Shown: one piece after another, positions 10,020 to 22,459 of the stretch | How positions within the stretch are numbered: the first letter of the stretch is position 1 | Layout: every line of letters begins with the position of its first letter | Assembly (NCBI GenBank): GCA_907163375.1 | Contig: CAJQUW010007320.1 | Coordinates: forward strand, 44,153-108,152 | DNA length: 64,000 nucleotides | Source: Prostheceraeus crozeri | Taxonomy: Eukaryota; Platyhelminthes; Polycladida; Euryleptidae | Reading direction: 5' to 3' | The notes under the pieces: model-generated | What the model saw: the letters and a program-made list of their open reading frames with translations, nothing else | What the model was told of the DNA's origin: nothing | Databases searched by the model: none | Made by a program: the position numbers and the translations under genes

Positions 10020-12607
10020 CACTAGAAGACCGAAGCGCGTCAATTGACGCAAAGTCAGTTCATTTTTCATGTTTTTAAGTTACTCTGTGACATTTATCCA
10101 ATGAAACTTCCTGACTTTTAATATTTTCCTTAGTTCTTACTATTCTAAAGGTAACAGCCCTCTCGGACATCTATTTGACATAGAAATCTCTTGACTTCCT
10201 AGAAAGCCTGAGTGCGTCAATTGACGCATTGTATTCCTAAAGTCGGATAACACAGTATCAAGTTTTCTTATAGCTATGCAAAGCGTTAAATTAAACTCCA
10301 AAGCAATCCTTTAGGCGTCATCAGTCAACTGAAAACACAATAGATTCAATAGATATCTAATGTCAGAGCGGCAACAAGCATCCGCATAGATATATTGAGA
10401 GCAACCTTCGTGTTTATGAATGAATTGCTGGCGGCAATATATAATTGTCCTCTATCTGTGTCAGGATTTTGAAAATGATCGAACAATAATAAAATGTTCA
10501 TTTCAAGCACTTTAGCGTCATTTGACATACAAGGAAAACAAATGGCTAGACGAGCAAAATATTCCGCTTTGAGAGCTTTACAATTGCTGCTAGATCTCAA
10601 TACAGACGATAGTGACAACGGAGACGATGATAATGAAGCAATCCCAGCTGAAAACATTGTTGACCAACATGACGTCGATGAATCCTGCAGTAGTGACGAT
10701 GACTCCATTGATGATATTCCGCCGTTATCTCAGCGAATGCCCGGAACAGAAATCGATAGTGGAGGTGATACTGACAGGCCTACGTCCGCAGCCAGTCTCG
10801 TTGGAAAAGACGGCACTGTCTGTAACAAACTTGCTAATTCTCCTTCAAGCACAGGTCGACGTGATGCCCAAAATATTTTACGACGTCAACCAGGTCCAAC
10901 GTCATATGCAACTTCACGTATTAGTGATCCCTTGTCGGCTTTCCGCATATTGATCAATGAGCCGATGCTACGAAAAATTTGTAAATACACAACATCAGAA
11001 GGTCAGAGATTCAAATCCGATTGGAAAATTGACCCATATGAATTAGACACTTTTTTTGGACTTTGGATTGCTCGCGGCATTTTGGGATGCAAGAATCTTC
11101 CTCTTCGAGAATTTTGGTCCAAACAGTGGGGAAATGTATTGTTTACCGACCATATGAGCAGAGATCGGTTCATGGAGATCAAACGCTTTCTTCGCTGCGA
11201 TGATAAGACTACGAGAAAATCAAGAACAGAGAACAACAAATTTTGCTTGATTTCTGATCTTTGGTATGATTTCATAGATAGATGCCAGATTTCTTTCTAT
11301 CCATCTGAGTATCTAACTATTGATGAACAGCTTCTCCCATGTAAAGCCAGGTGTGGATTTCTTCAATACATGGCCAATAAGCCAGATAAATTTGGCATCA
11401 AATTTTGGTTTATGGTGGATCTTCAGACCAAATATCTATATAACGGTTTCCCATACTTAGGAAGAGACTCAACACGTGTTGACAGTATTTCTACTGATGT
11501 TGTGATGAAGTTACTAAAACCGGTAGAAGAAAATGGACACACCATTACAACTGATAAATTTTTCACTAGCCTTTCATTGGCTAAACATCTTGCAAGCAAA
11601 CATACTTCGATTATCGGTACTGTCCGATCAAATCGACGAGGGCTGCCTCCATTGGTCCATGAAAAATCATCTTTGCATCATACCGATGTACTCAAGAATG
11701 CCGATTCATCAGCAACATTGACTGTTTATCAGTGCAAAAAGAACAAAAAAGTTACAATACTTAGCACTCTTCATCATACAGTGACTATCCCTACTGCTGA
11801 CAATCAGAAGTGCAAGCCTGAGACCGTTTTACTATACAACGCAACAAAATCAGGAGTCGATGTGTTAGATCAAATGTTGCGCCTGTATTCGGTGAAGCCA
11901 GCGTGTCGAAGATGGCCAGTTCATGTGTTCTCAAATATTATGGATATCGCTTTAGTCAATTCTTGGGTATTGTACAAAGAGGTGACTAAGACCAACATGA
12001 GTCGACGCTCATATATTCAAGAAGTGGTAGAGCAACTTCTCAAAAGCAAGCAAGTCGATGAAAAAACTCGAAAACGAGCAGTGGCCTTTGACAACAATCA
12101 AAGAAATGTACGGCAAAGATTGACATGCTCATCTGGTGAATGTAACCGCAATCGTACCTTAGGTCGGTGTCAGCTTTGTAACCGCCCAGTTTGCGGACGT
12201 TGTACAATTCGAATGTGCAATGAATGCAAGTAAGTAATCCGGATATTCATATGATTCTCTATTAGTTCTGTTTGTGAAATATGAATCCATTTGCAATTCA
12301 AATTATTGATAATGACTTTTATTTTTTGAAATTGGGAAATAATGCTAAGTGTTACTTGCGAATTGTGAATTTTATGGTTTTTAATATTCTAACTCAGTAG
12401 TGTTTACACATTTCTAAACTAATTTGGAATAGATCCCTACCATATAGAAATCATTAATTACTTCATTATTTATTGCAAAAGTATCTCATATAGCCTACTT
12501 ATATCATACTCGTAGTTTTGACCGATATTATGATTATGATTTTAGAAATGCGTCAATTGACGCACTTCAGGCTTTCTAGTAAGATTGAAATTTCAGGTCT
12601 TCTAGTG
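10020..12607 (+). mobile_element. Complete piggyBac element PB1
   Basis: Flanked by the target duplication TTAA (10016-10019 and 12608-12611). The tips are inverted: left CACTAGAAGACC, right GGTCTTCTAGTG. Inside the tips, the palindrome GCGTCAATTGACGC occurs at 10037-10050, 10214-10227 and 12550-12563. The second left copy and the right copy belong to an inverted repeat of about 30 bp (AGAAAGCCTGAGTGCGTC and its mirror). Two palindromes on the left and one on the right mimic the asymmetric ends of known piggyBac elements. The 2.6-kb length, the intact gene and the exact TTAA borders make this a candidate autonomous copy. Confidence 0.93.
10542..12233 (+). CDS. piggyBac transposase, intact (PB1)
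   Basis: Cut-and-paste transposase, DDE_Tnp_1_7 family. I chose the ATG at 10542 (context AAACAAATGG, protein starts MARRAKYSALRALQ) over 10494, because the second piggyBac here also begins with a short basic helix (MSRAAKQIAMRLMAL). This gives 563 aa; from 10494 it is 579. In 579-aa numbering the catalytic aspartates are all present: D277 in LTIDEQLLP, D354 in ITTDKFFTS, D456 and D459 in KSGVDVLDQM. An acidic N-terminal region precedes the core. The C-terminus is a Cys-rich ring-like finger (CSSGEC...CQLCNRPVCGRC...CNEC) that in relatives binds the element ends. No stop, no frameshift and no intron are seen. It sits between matching inverted termini. Confidence 0.95.
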   Translation: MARRAKYSALRALQLLLDLNTDDSDNGDDDNEAIPAENIVDQHDVDESCSSDDDSIDDIPPLSQRMPGTEIDSGGDTDRPTSAASLVGKDGTVCNKLANSPSSTGRRDAQNILRRQPGPTSYATSRISDPLSAFRILINEPMLRKICKYTTSEGQRFKSDWKIDPYELDTFFGLWIARGILGCKNLPLREFWSKQWGNVLFTDHMSRDRFMEIKRFLRCDDKTTRKSRTENNKFCLISDLWYDFIDRCQISFYPSEYLTIDEQLLPCKARCGFLQYMANKPDKFGIKFWFMVDLQTKYLYNGFPYLGRDSTRVDSISTDVVMKLLKPVEENGHTITTDKFFTSLSLAKHLASKHTSIIGTVRSNRRGLPPLVHEKSSLHHTDVLKNADSSATLTVYQCKKNKKVTILSTLHHTVTIPTADNQKCKPETVLLYNATKSGVDVLDQMLRLYSVKPACRRWPVHVFSNIMDIALVNSWVLYKEVTKTNMSRRSYIQEVVEQLLKSKQVDEKTRKRAVAFDNNQRNVRQRLTCSSGECNRNRTLGRCQLCNRPVCGRCTIRMCNECK

Positions 12608-12611
12608 TTAA

Positions 12612-13389
12612 GCATGATTTGACCGAGGCAATCTGTTAGAAACATGGTATATGAAGTTCACAGTGGCGAGTTATGACTAGCCTGTAACTAGCAAAGACTT
12701 CTACAAATAGATTCATATCTATGTATTTATGCATAGAGGCATCTATTTGTAGTAGTCCTTGCAAATCAGCACTACCCGAGTATGCAACTGGGAGCACAAC
12801 AACATATTCTGATGTCAATTATAACGCGGAGTTTAGTATCCATCTTTAGTAACCGCACGTGAAGCATCTGTAACTGAAAAATGTAGTCAGCATTTTATGG
12901 TGAGGGGGCCTCACACTGCATAAAACCGGAACTGGCATATACACTGTGCTGGTACAAGCTTCGGCTTTATCGTAGACAATGGCTATGCTAAATATGCCCC
13001 AACCCAATGCATTATTCATGAGCTTATCAAGAATCAATTAATAAGTCAGTCGTCACCTACAATGTAGGCTTAGACTTGCTATCGGGGAAGGTAAGCTATA
13101 CTTAGAAAATGCAACATCATGACGGTCGCCTTTTGCTACATCCTGCGATTTATCCTGTAGCTTAATTAGATTCGCTAGTCCCGACTGTATGGACCAAGAA
13201 TCTATTTCGCTTGGCTTAAGGGGTGATACAGAACATAAGCCTGACTAGCGAACACAATATACCTATAACCTTCATTAGACACAAAATAAATGGGCTAGAC
13301 AAGCCTAGACACAGTGCCAGTGCATGACCCGGTTACTAGACAGCCAGGTTAAGGCGTAGGCCTATATAGTATAATTTATGCATGGTATA
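12612..13389. other. No gene seen
   Basis: Unremarkable AT-rich DNA between PB1 and the minus-strand LINE relic. Short ORFs lack known motifs. Confidence 0.5.
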
Positions 13390-15890
13390 GTCCTATGATA
13401 ATGGTATGGGGCTATGACAGCTGGAATTTTGCTTCATGTTAGGCTTGGGTGTGGAGGCCAAGTCCTCCAGGGGATCAAGGATGCAATTCCATGGTAGTAG
13501 AATTTTGTATACAGTTAGGCTTGGGTCATCAAAATTCTTCCTTGGGTTGCTTGGGCTTGGGATAAACCAAAGCAAAACCCAAGCCACTTAGCTTGGGAAG
13601 ACACAACCGTAGCTCTATAGCAACCTTGATGTGACCAAGCAATTGATGAATACTCTACGATTGGCCGAACATAAGACTTGTACAAAGTTAACTTAGAATG
13701 ATAGTCAAGAATTTTGAATGCCGTTTTGATGGTTCCAACCATTTTATTGGTTTAGTTAGCAACGCGGAAACACTATTTAGTGAGGCTTAGATTGTCGGAG
13801 ATGAGAATACTAAGGTCTACAGTTTCTGTCATTTTTGGGATAGCGACCTTGTTCATGTTGTAAGATTGTCGAGGATTATTGTCACCAAAACTAATGCATT
13901 TACACTTGTATGGGTTGATGCACAACAGCCACTTTTACTCCAATTTGATAAAAATTTCAAGTCATCCTGCAAGTGAATAGTACAAGTACCTGACGACACC
14001 AGTAAGTAAATCCGAACATTATCCGCAAATTTCAAAATCAGCGAAGACCCGTTCCATGAGTAGTCAGTATCGCCTACATAGAGCAAAAACAGCATAGGAC
14101 CCACTACACTGCCTTGGGGCACACCATTAGATTCTCTTACTAGGTCTGAATGCGAGCCATTGATTAAACATATTGTTTTCTACAACACAAAAATGATATT
14201 AGCCATCTCAGCAAACTACCAGAAATACCAGAGGATCCTAATTTGACAACGAGGTGTTTATGCGGAATTTTATCAGAAGCTTTACAGAAGTCAATATAAA
14301 TGGGGTCAAAACAGTTTCCTCTATCTTACAGATGATGAAATGCACTCAAGAAAAGTCAAAAGAACGAAGGTGCTTGATCGACCAGGTAAAAAGAAAATGT
14401 TGTGAGTTATTAAATGAGGAATGTGAGCTGAAACGATCAAGAATAAGACACTTAACTTAACAACTCCCTCTAATAACTTACAAACTGATGAAGAGGGGCT
14501 GATGGGCCTGTAATTAGAACAGTCCGACTCAGGTAACTTTCTAAGCAGAAGGAACAAACCCTTGTTGCATAAACAATGTAAGCAAGCGCCTGAGAACATG
14601 CATGAGTCCACCTTCACTTAACATTTTCTTTGAAATGCCGTCAATACCCGGCGTTGAAAATGGATTCAAACTCTTGAAATGAAAGCGAAAAATGTTTTCA
14701 GTGACAATTACATTTGAGATTTGATGGGAAGCTGCATAGTCACAAGACGGAGACGTAGCATCATCATTACAAAAACTAGAGCAAAAAACACTAAAAGTGT
14801 CTACAATTTCGGTGTCACATACAACAAAGTGACCATCAGGTTTCAAAACAGGAACTATAGAAAGCGTACAAGAAAGTGAGGAATTTATGTATCTCGAGAA
14901 AGCTTTGGGATGTCGCTTTCAATTGCATGCAGCTACATGCAATTAATTGTTCAGGTGTTCTGGTGTAATTAGAAATTGATTTACTGAGTTTCGTATCCGC
15001 TTCCTTCGTAATTGCTCATGGATTGAGGATGTAGACATACTGCACACACGATAAGTTCGCTTCCTCGCTCGGAAACTTCACCCTTGAAGGGAACATCGCA
15101 GTAATTTCTGTCTTTGAATTAATGGAACTGCATCAGTAGCTGCTTGAAGAATAATGTCTCTCAGGGTGGACCACAGCATCTCAGAGTCAGTCGAGTTAAA
15201 GAAGCTGTCTTTAATTGAAGTGCTTAAATGGAGACGGAATCTATCCCAGTCGACTTTAGAAAATCGAAGCGTTTTGAACTGTGAAGAGAGGGAAGCATAC
15301 CATCATCAGCACGATCAGAAGGAAAAAGACAGATATACACCGAACAGCGTTGTGATCACTACCAGGAAATGGCTCGATAACTGATACGAATTCAACAAAA
15401 AAAGATTCATCATTGACTAATGCAACATCAGGAATATTGTCATAACGCATAGGAGAAACAGCCATTTCACTAAGAAAGCTATTGGTACCGACATAAATTA
15501 GAAAATCATATCGTGAAGGTCCACGCATTGCAGACCAATCTATGTCAGGATAATTCAGATCACCAAAAAGCACAATGTGATCAGATAATGAATCGCACAA
15601 GTGATCGTACAATTAGCATACGCTTTTGATCACAAACTCTAACAGTGCAAAAACAGAGTCTTCAAAGTCGTTTGACACCGTTAATGCATAAGCAACTGGC
15701 AATAATTTTTTCTTGACAAATACAAGCACACCACCACTAAAATTATGTAAGCGATCCTTGCGGAAAACGACATATTCTGATTGTGCTTGTAAGGCATCAG
15801 TTACATTTGGACTGGCTAGATTTCTCAGACACTGGCTCAAAAAACTTGCACCTATCTGCAGATGTAAATGGCTGCAGATTTCCGCGAGTT
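13390..15890 (-). pseudogene. Decayed non-LTR retrotransposon (CR1/Jockey-like ORF2)
   Basis: Read on the minus strand, the domain order of a LINE ORF2 is clear. An APE-type endonuclease lies at 15840-15256 (FRKDRLHNFSGGVLVFVKK, FGDLNYPDIDW, PFPGSDHNAV). The linker and reverse transcriptase start at 14846-14541 (LNPFSTPGIDGISKKML) and continue at 14617-14321 (ESDCSNYRPIS). The palm follows at 14122-13853 (PQGSVVGPMLFLLY, then FADN where active enzymes have FADD). The thumb-like end is at 13742-13515 (LTLYKSYVRPIVEYSSIAW). Several frameshifts and the lost second Asp of the catalytic pair show an inactive copy. The exact clade is not decided by eye. Confidence 0.8.
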
Positions 15891-15948
15891 AAATCATACG
15901 TTTGCGAGCTCTACCAACAATAAACAGTTGATTTTTACAGCTACCGTC

Positions 15949-16214
15949 TACACTGTAAATTGTAGGGCACGATATTTCGCTTGAATTAGGCACGAACTTT
16001 AGGCATCAATTCTAACCAACATAAGGCACGAGTAGGCACGAAGTTCATGGTGCCGAGTTCGTGCCCATTGAGTTTTCCTTCGATTTCATTAGATAAGCAA
16101 ATATCTGGTTTGGTGCCCATTTAGTGCCAAGTGGCACCTCGAAGCACTAGAAGGCGTTAACTGGCACGAAATTTCGGCTTCGTGGCTAAGTATTGCCCTA
16201 CAGTTTACAGTGTA
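15949..16214. mobile_element. 266-bp MITE with TACACTGTAAAT-type termini
   Basis: Inverted ends TACACTGTAAATTGTAGGGC (from 15949) and its near-complement ending ACAGTTTACAGTGTA (to 16214). The inside has many GGCACGA words in both orientations, so the whole unit could fold. A longer element with the same first 12 bases lies at 21742-26262. No coding capacity. Confidence 0.8.
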
Positions 16215-16624
16215 GTGAAAACGCGTAGTTGTTCAAACCGCTAGATCGAAAACGCATTTGCTCATCTTGCCTTGTTGATGAGGTACCTGTATGGTGTCAT
16301 TGATAAAGATCTGTACGAGTTAGAACACAAAAGTTCATGTTTTTCATCATTAAGCAAAGCCGTTTTCCAAGTGCTCTCTTGTGAAAATGGATAGAAACTC
16401 AAGTGTCTCTATCAAAAACACATTTACGCACACATATCTTCTAATACACATTCTAAGGTACTGGTAGATGTAGAGTGCTGCAGATTTCTCTATGGCAAGG
16501 CATAAATCTTTGAGTATTTCCATCACTAGAACATCCACTTTATTCTTTAATGCTGTCATCATGCCCCCATCGGAACATAGATGTTAATAATGTATTGATG
16601 ATTTCTTTTGGATAAAGACGTCCA
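16215..16624. other. No gene seen
   Basis: Short interval without recognisable coding or structured sequence. Confidence 0.4.
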
Positions 16625-16985
16625 CTCGAAGATACTGCTACAAGCTATAGGTCTCTGATCTTGCGAATGTGAACGCCTCATGTCAACTTTACAGCCGTAG
16701 AGTTATATCAATCTGGAATGCCCTGACTGAGTCAATAGCGCCCTTCACTTCAAGTTTTTAAGCGTAACTAATTAACTTAATCCGCCAATCTTTCACAATG
16801 CTGTTCTTGTTTCTGAAGTGCTTCCATTGCTTGTATTATCACAGTTGTTAACATTTTGAACTGTAATGTTCAGGCCACACGCTGTGCATTTGTAGCCAGT
16901 AATGCCTTTTCTGCATTTTGTGTAGAATAAACTTGAATGAATCAGTAGATAATAAATAAATAATATAATAAATAATGATTGCAAT
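16625..16985 (+). repeat. 3' end of a LINE: C-terminal ORF remnant plus AT-rich tail
   Basis: A short reading frame gives SRRVISIWNALTESI, the conserved C-terminal block of CR1/L2-type ORF2 proteins. It is followed by an untranslated stretch ending in AATAAATAAATAATATAA. Diverged copies of the same 3' part lie at 26625-26760 and 28318-28440 in the same orientation, showing a dispersed family. Confidence 0.6.
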
Positions 16986-17260
16986 TGCAGCATAATCACA
17001 ATTCTCGTAAGTAACTAAAGCTGTGTGTCTTTGCAGTTCTCATGGTATGCACATTCTACCGTATTTGTGAATCACAAGACTGAAAGAGCTTTGATGTAGG
17101 ACTTTATCTTGAGATTTACGATTGAGAGTCAAAAAGGCAATGAATTCACTGGACCTGTCTGCTGCATTTGAGAACATTCATTGTGACATCTTATTTCAGT
17201 AATAAAAGGCACAAGGTATGAGATCTTCCGTAATACAATAATCATTGCATTCGAATACAA

Positions 17261-17530
17261 GTGAAAATGAACTGGGAAAGTATCAACGTCTACTCAGACG
17301 ACCCAAAATCTACAATGACTGACTTCCAGACTTTTATCCAATACATCAGACAAAGCGTGTTCAAATTCTCAGAATTCATCGACAATATTGATAGACAATG
17401 GAAAGCTGTGCAGTTATTTCGGATGGTAACGCCAGACACCCTTCAGAAGCTCGTCGTCAAGGACACGGTATTCATGACATGTCATGGTCTGCTACGTGAA
17501 GATATTATCAGAATTCTGTTCTCTACATGA
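17261..17530 (+). CDS. Hypothetical 89-aa ORF (duplicated, copy A)
   Basis: Starts MKMNWESINVYSDDPKSTMT and ends REDIIRILFST. No family recognised. It is polar, with no signal peptide or membrane segment visible. Its twin at 32814-33083 differs at four bases that I counted, two changing the protein (I8V and E38G) and two silent. That ratio gives no evidence of selection on the protein. It may be a fragment of an old element carried along by the segmental duplication. Confidence 0.25.
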   Translation: MKMNWESINVYSDDPKSTMTDFQTFIQYIRQSVFKFSEFIDNIDRQWKAVQLFRMVTPDTLQKLVVKDTVFMTCHGLLREDIIRILFST

Positions 17531-17551
17531 ATGTCCTGCTTGAATGAGATT

Positions 17552-19595
17552 TAAGTATTTGAGATCTTAGAAGCGTTGAATTCTACACATGATAGAAGTT
17601 GCAAGTCAAAGTGAAAATGTACACTTTAGACGTGTCTTTGGCGTCCTGCGCCATCTATCGGTCGACAACCGGTGCACCGAAGATTTTGATGGGCTTCACT
17701 GGAGCACTTATTAAAACACTGACGAGATATGATAATCTGCCTTGCCTTGCGTTCTAGATTTTCTCGTGATAGTCAATTAAAACGTCAAAATCTTGAAGTT
17801 AGGGTCTTTATCCTTCATAATAAATTTTCATATTTTGCAGAATTCAAAGCAAATTGCATAGAATAGTGGGAAGATTCTAACACTACATAGGAATTTGAAA
17901 CAGACTTACAAAGGCTCCATTTTATATCACTTTGCCTGATCCTACAAGTGACTCTCATCATACTTAGCCTGCATGTCTCTATGATAGTTCTAATGGAATT
18001 CTTTACAGCTAGATAGAACAGAAATTCAAGTGGTGAGAACAGGATCATCTGATAAAGATTTGAAGCAGAAATTACACAGACATGTAATAAAAATGATATA
18101 AAATTGCAATGACTAAATTGCTAAGTCAGTGCGGACGAGACGTTGGTTTTTAATTGGTTCTTCTAATAGCGAAGGAAGAACCTTTTTCTCATTCTTTATT
18201 CAAAATGCCTGAGTGCATCAGAAAATGTAGACTGAAGCAATGCTAACGCTATCTACTGCTATGGAAGACTTCAATCAGTCTCTCTGTGATGTGATAATGC
18301 TCCCTAATGCCGAAAAATATCTTTCGGACGGGTTGCTGGCCGCGGGCATGCTGTGATAGTCTGTATCTTGGGCGGTGAGCGAAAACAGAGTTCGCGGTGT
18401 TCTCTTTGAGATTCCGAAATGATGAAGTCGCGGACGTGAGACTTCATGGCATAAAACATAAGTCATGAAATTGAATTATTCTAATTTTCGTCATTTTTGC
18501 GTTTTTCACATTTTGCCTCAACATCAAGAAATGCATTTGTTGTTTTATGATTTCATCAGGCTCCATTTTCATGCTATGGAAATTGAAAGTTTGAATTGAA
18601 TTGATAAAGGGCATTGAATGATGTTCTCCAAGTCGGAAAAACTTAGCTACATTTGTGCACAAAATATTTTTCCTCCAATTTACGGCGACCAAGATGAAAG
18701 ATAAAAGAATTAATTATCATTGAAACTACACAGTGAAGCATCAATTTGATCAAACTTCGCAATTTCGGCGGAAAATTGATTTTTATGGCACCGGTGCAAA
18801 ACAGGTGCAAGCAGAAGAACCGGTGCCCGGCGCAAAGTCCTATAATTACTTCAAATGGCACAAAAGAACAAATTTCGACCACATATTAAGGAGTTTTACT
18901 AAACTTGAACTGAAGGAACCGGAAATGATCTCTCGTTGACTGGTCAATTATGTGTCAAATGGTAGGTCAGGACTGAGTGCGAACATTCAAATTCGTCTGA
19001 ACGAATCCGATCGAGCCGCAACAATCCGAGCTTGAGATTCGTCGGACGAATCCTATATTTGATAAATGAATCAAAATAATCACAATTCTCGTTCCGTTCG
19101 ACTATCGCTTCATTTCAATTGTTCATCAATGCAAAGCCCTGTATCGAATATTATCACATTCTACAAAATCAATGTCTATCTGCTCTTAGATATCGTCTAA
19201 TATCACATTGTTGATTTTGTTTTGAGTCTGCAGCGCATTCTACATCTATAGGCTAACATTCGCATCTACATGCTATGAGTGATTACACACAATCCAATTG
19301 TTACAAAATATTTGTCCAAGCGAACGAGCACTTTCAAGGGCTGGTCATATCATGCTTTCACACGTTATCACACGGGTTGTTTGTTATTCACACGTGTCAA
19401 TACCTCTGAGAATTCGGCTCTCAACTAGAAAAAGACTTTGAAATTTGAAATGCATCTCTTTCAAAAACGCTCGGAGTTCACTTGTTTTTCCTTGTTGTAC
19501 GACGCATTTCAAAATTGGATGTCCTTGTTGACATACAACTGCAAGAGCTTCCATTCGCATTGATTTACATATTCATTTGGCGACAGAGGCCATCT
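17552..19595. other. Non-coding part of copy A
   Basis: The part 17552-18858 is mostly specific to copy A, apart from a short shared piece near 17576-17605. It contains GGTGCAxCGG words near 17670 and 18790. From 18859 the sequence is shared with copy B. No coding region is supported. Confidence 0.4.
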
Positions 19596-20703
19596 ACGAC
19601 AGCTCCTATTGTTATTATGGATTCTCTAACATCTAACTATGATAATGTGAAATACAAGGGATATCTGTCTCGGAGTCTATTGATTATTAATATTGAAGAA
19701 AGCATTCGATTATGTTAGTCATACAATACTAATCGAGAAACTGCTAAAAATTGGTCTACCAACTGGCCTTGTATTGTGAATAACAAACTATTTATGTGAT
19801 AGGAAAGCTTCTGTGAAATTAAAAAGTTCTTTTTCACCATCATATCTGTTGAAGTCTGGTGTTTGTCAAGGCACCGTTCTTTCCCTGTTTTTTCTGTTTT
19901 GAAAGTGATTGCAAGTGCGTCAACCAGAAAACTTATTCAGTTTAATATGATGATGCTTTGACGATTATTATGCCTATTTGTCAGTCACATGACACTAATT
20001 TGTCAGCATACAGAAGCGAAATAAAGAATGTACAGAGTTGGTGTGAGTTGAATGAGATTCAGTCAAGTTGATGGTATACAATAAAAATAACATAAGCGTT
20101 GATCTATCTTGCTTTCCTTCTGAAGTTGTTGATAGCATTATATTTTGGGTGTCATTGAAAGTAAAGATTTGAAGTGGACTCAGTATGTCGAAAAAGTGAC
20201 AAAAACTGCTAGCAAGCGTATATATGCATACGAAAAATGAAATTGTACATAACAACACTGACCTTCATGAATTGTACACTGGCTTTATAAGATCTGTCTT
20301 TGAGGATGCCTGTCCATGTTTCGTTGGCATGAATCTCACGCTCTCAGAAAGGTTGGCAAGACTTGATAGAAGAGCACATAGAATAATTTTCGTGGATGAT
20401 ATTCGATTTTGTAAGTGCTCCCTGATGTTTTGTCAAAATGTAGAGATGTTGTGTGTAAAAAGCTCTATGTATGTATCTCCATGAATGAAGACCATGTCCT
20501 GAGACATTTGATCCCACGAACATTGTAGAACAGTGGCAAATATGTTGTTCCTTTTTGTCAGACTGTGAAACGGGAGCGTTATTGTATTCCTTACCCTGCT
20601 ATTGACTTGATGAATAATCTTTGATGATCTTACATTTGCATATGTCCAGTGATTTGAATATTTTGTGATTTCCATTTATAAAATATTAACTACACTACAC
20701 TAC
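19596..20703 (+). pseudogene. 5'-truncated LINE fragment inserted in copy A
   Basis: Copy B lacks this piece: its CCATCT is followed directly by the CTTGTTGGGTTTATTC that copy A has only after 20703, so B is the empty site. Frames in the insert give reverse-transcriptase pieces: KKAFDYVSHTILIEKLLKIG, SGVCQGTVLS, a YDDALTI catalytic box, and the C-terminal DLHELYTGFIRSVFEDACPCF followed by RLARLDRRAHRII. Stops and frameshifts abound. The 3' end is a CTACACTACACTAC tail, as in L2/CR1-like LINEs that end in short tandem repeats. Confidence 0.8.
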
Positions 20704-21454
20704 TTGTTGGGTTTATTCTTGTCCATTGCATGTAAAGTTTATTATTATTACCTCAAATTATGATCAGCAGCATCCCGTAATCAATGTGTCCCCACTTCAC
20801 TTCAATTCAATCAATTAAGATATCAGCATTATCTTTGCTGCATGGACCTGGATTGGCCCGGAATAGCAATGAATAGCGTAAAAATTTAACATTGAATTGA
20901 ACACTAACCACAGCTTTACCTTTAAAATCCCAGTCCCGATCAATGATTGGCGATCACGATTAGAGAATTATCCGTGTGAGAATAAAAAATTAGTCCAATT
21001 TATTGCTATCCGACTTCAAGCCAATTTATGAAGCGGTTCTAATTCTACACTTACACAAATGGCATTGACAATAGAACGCGGAGACACGTCAAATGATACA
21101 ATTTTCATTTATATTTCATGTCTCTTATAAGCCTCTAAAGTAGAGATGTTGGCACATGTTTTATTCAAAAATTATGTCGATTAGTAACACTGTACATATT
21201 CTAAAATACATAAATATAGTCTGTTAGATGGCAAGTAGATAGCATATGCCTCACCTAAAACATGTGCCAGTTTTTGCCATATCAATGAGAGATTGCTTTC
21301 AGCGCCTATGGATGCTGACCACTGATTGCCTAGGACGCCGAGAGGCGCCAATTGACGCAAATGTTTGAGAACACACACAGTATGCACAGTCCATTGGTGT
21401 TTTTGTAATTCAATGACATTTAGCACAGTATCAGTTGTACTGAGAGTCGATTTT

Positions 21455-21722
21455 ACGATGTTTGCTGTCGCCATGTAAAGTCAGATAGTTGATTTTAATA
21501 AAATTGAATTTTTACATGCTGCATAACACCTACATTTAGCGATTTTTCAAATTTACCAATCGGAAATAGGCCTAAACTCAGCCATAATTGCTGCATTGTA
21601 AGACGCTCACAACAGCTGTGGAGATCTCAAACTCATCAGTTACTGCTGCGGAAATTTTGCCAACAGTCTGTTTTTTGTGTTGAACTATGAATATAATGAT
21701 AGCTTTCATTTTGAACATTGAT
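21455..21722 (+). repeat. Dispersed repeat; inverted relative at 33524-33765
   Basis: Runs from TGTTTGCTGT to TTTTGAACATTG. The reverse complement of 33765-33524 follows the same order, including AGCTGTGGAGATCTCAAA and GATAGCTTT. In one frame both copies give a similar peptide around SCGDLK, so it may be an old coding piece of an unidentified element. Confidence 0.6.
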
Positions 21723-22096
21723 TTATGCAGATTTGTTCATATACACTGTAAATCGCTCAATACCAATCACATACGAAGGATGCATACCAAAATATTTTTT
21801 GGTATATTTCTGTATGATCTTGGTATATATTTGTATGCTTTTCGCATGTTATTTCAAGTGTGGTATGCTTTACATACTAAAGCCATACCAGCACAATGTT
21901 AAAAGAAAGCATCAATCATGTCCAAAGTATGTTGATTTAGGGCCTTTTGTCAATAAAGATCACACTAATGCTACTACTGTTTTGTAAGTAGTGAGATAAT
22001 GACATTTAATAGACAAACTTACAATACTGAATTCGATTTTAATACATGTAAGTCTGAGGCATTTCACAAATAATCAATTACTATTTGACCATCAAC

Positions 22097-22459
22097 AATT
22101 CACACTTCACCGGAAGGGGGTCTAAAACTTTAAAAATGTGACCTCTTATTGCAGGCTATTTTTGAGATCCTTAGGGTATACAGTTGCTCGTGTGATATGT
22201 CTCCGAAATCCTCTATGAGCTATTTTCGAAAAAATCATAGATATCGATATTGACCTGAAATGACCATTTTTCCACTACTAAAAAAAAACAATTTTCACAA
22301 ATGTGAAGCTAAATCAGTTGGCAGTGCAGTACCATCGTAGCACAATTTACTTAATTAAGCACTATTATTGTTTTATCTGAATAAAGTAAGAATCTACAAT
22401 GCCATAGATATCCATATGGCCCGAGGATTTCGAGAAATTGAATAGGCCTACTATTTATG
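22097..22459 (+). repeat. Left long terminal inverted repeat
   Basis: 363 bp, mirrored at 25283-25624. It contains ATCATAGATATCGATATTGA and a GGCCCGAGGATTTCGAG block near its inner end. High similarity between the two arms implies recent activity. Confidence 0.9.

Larger units (their letters stand above)
16978..21180 (+). repeat. Segmental duplication, copy A (partner 32541-36000)
   Basis: Blocks of near-identity run in the same order and direction in both copies. 16978-17551 matches 32541-33105; 18859-19340 matches 34864-35335; 19400-19595 matches 35365-35567; 20704-21150 matches 35568-35995. The offset is about 15-16 kb. Copy A carries its own insertion (LINE, 19596-20703) and copy B carries other sequence (33106-34580), so the copies have diverged mainly by insertions. 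Confidence 0.8.

Noticed and set aside
21181..21474. 97-aa minus-strand ORF beginning MATANIVKST
   Set aside because: No motif, overlaps the dispersed repeat 21455-21722 and a piggyBac-end-like relic, and runs against the frame shared with the other repeat copy.
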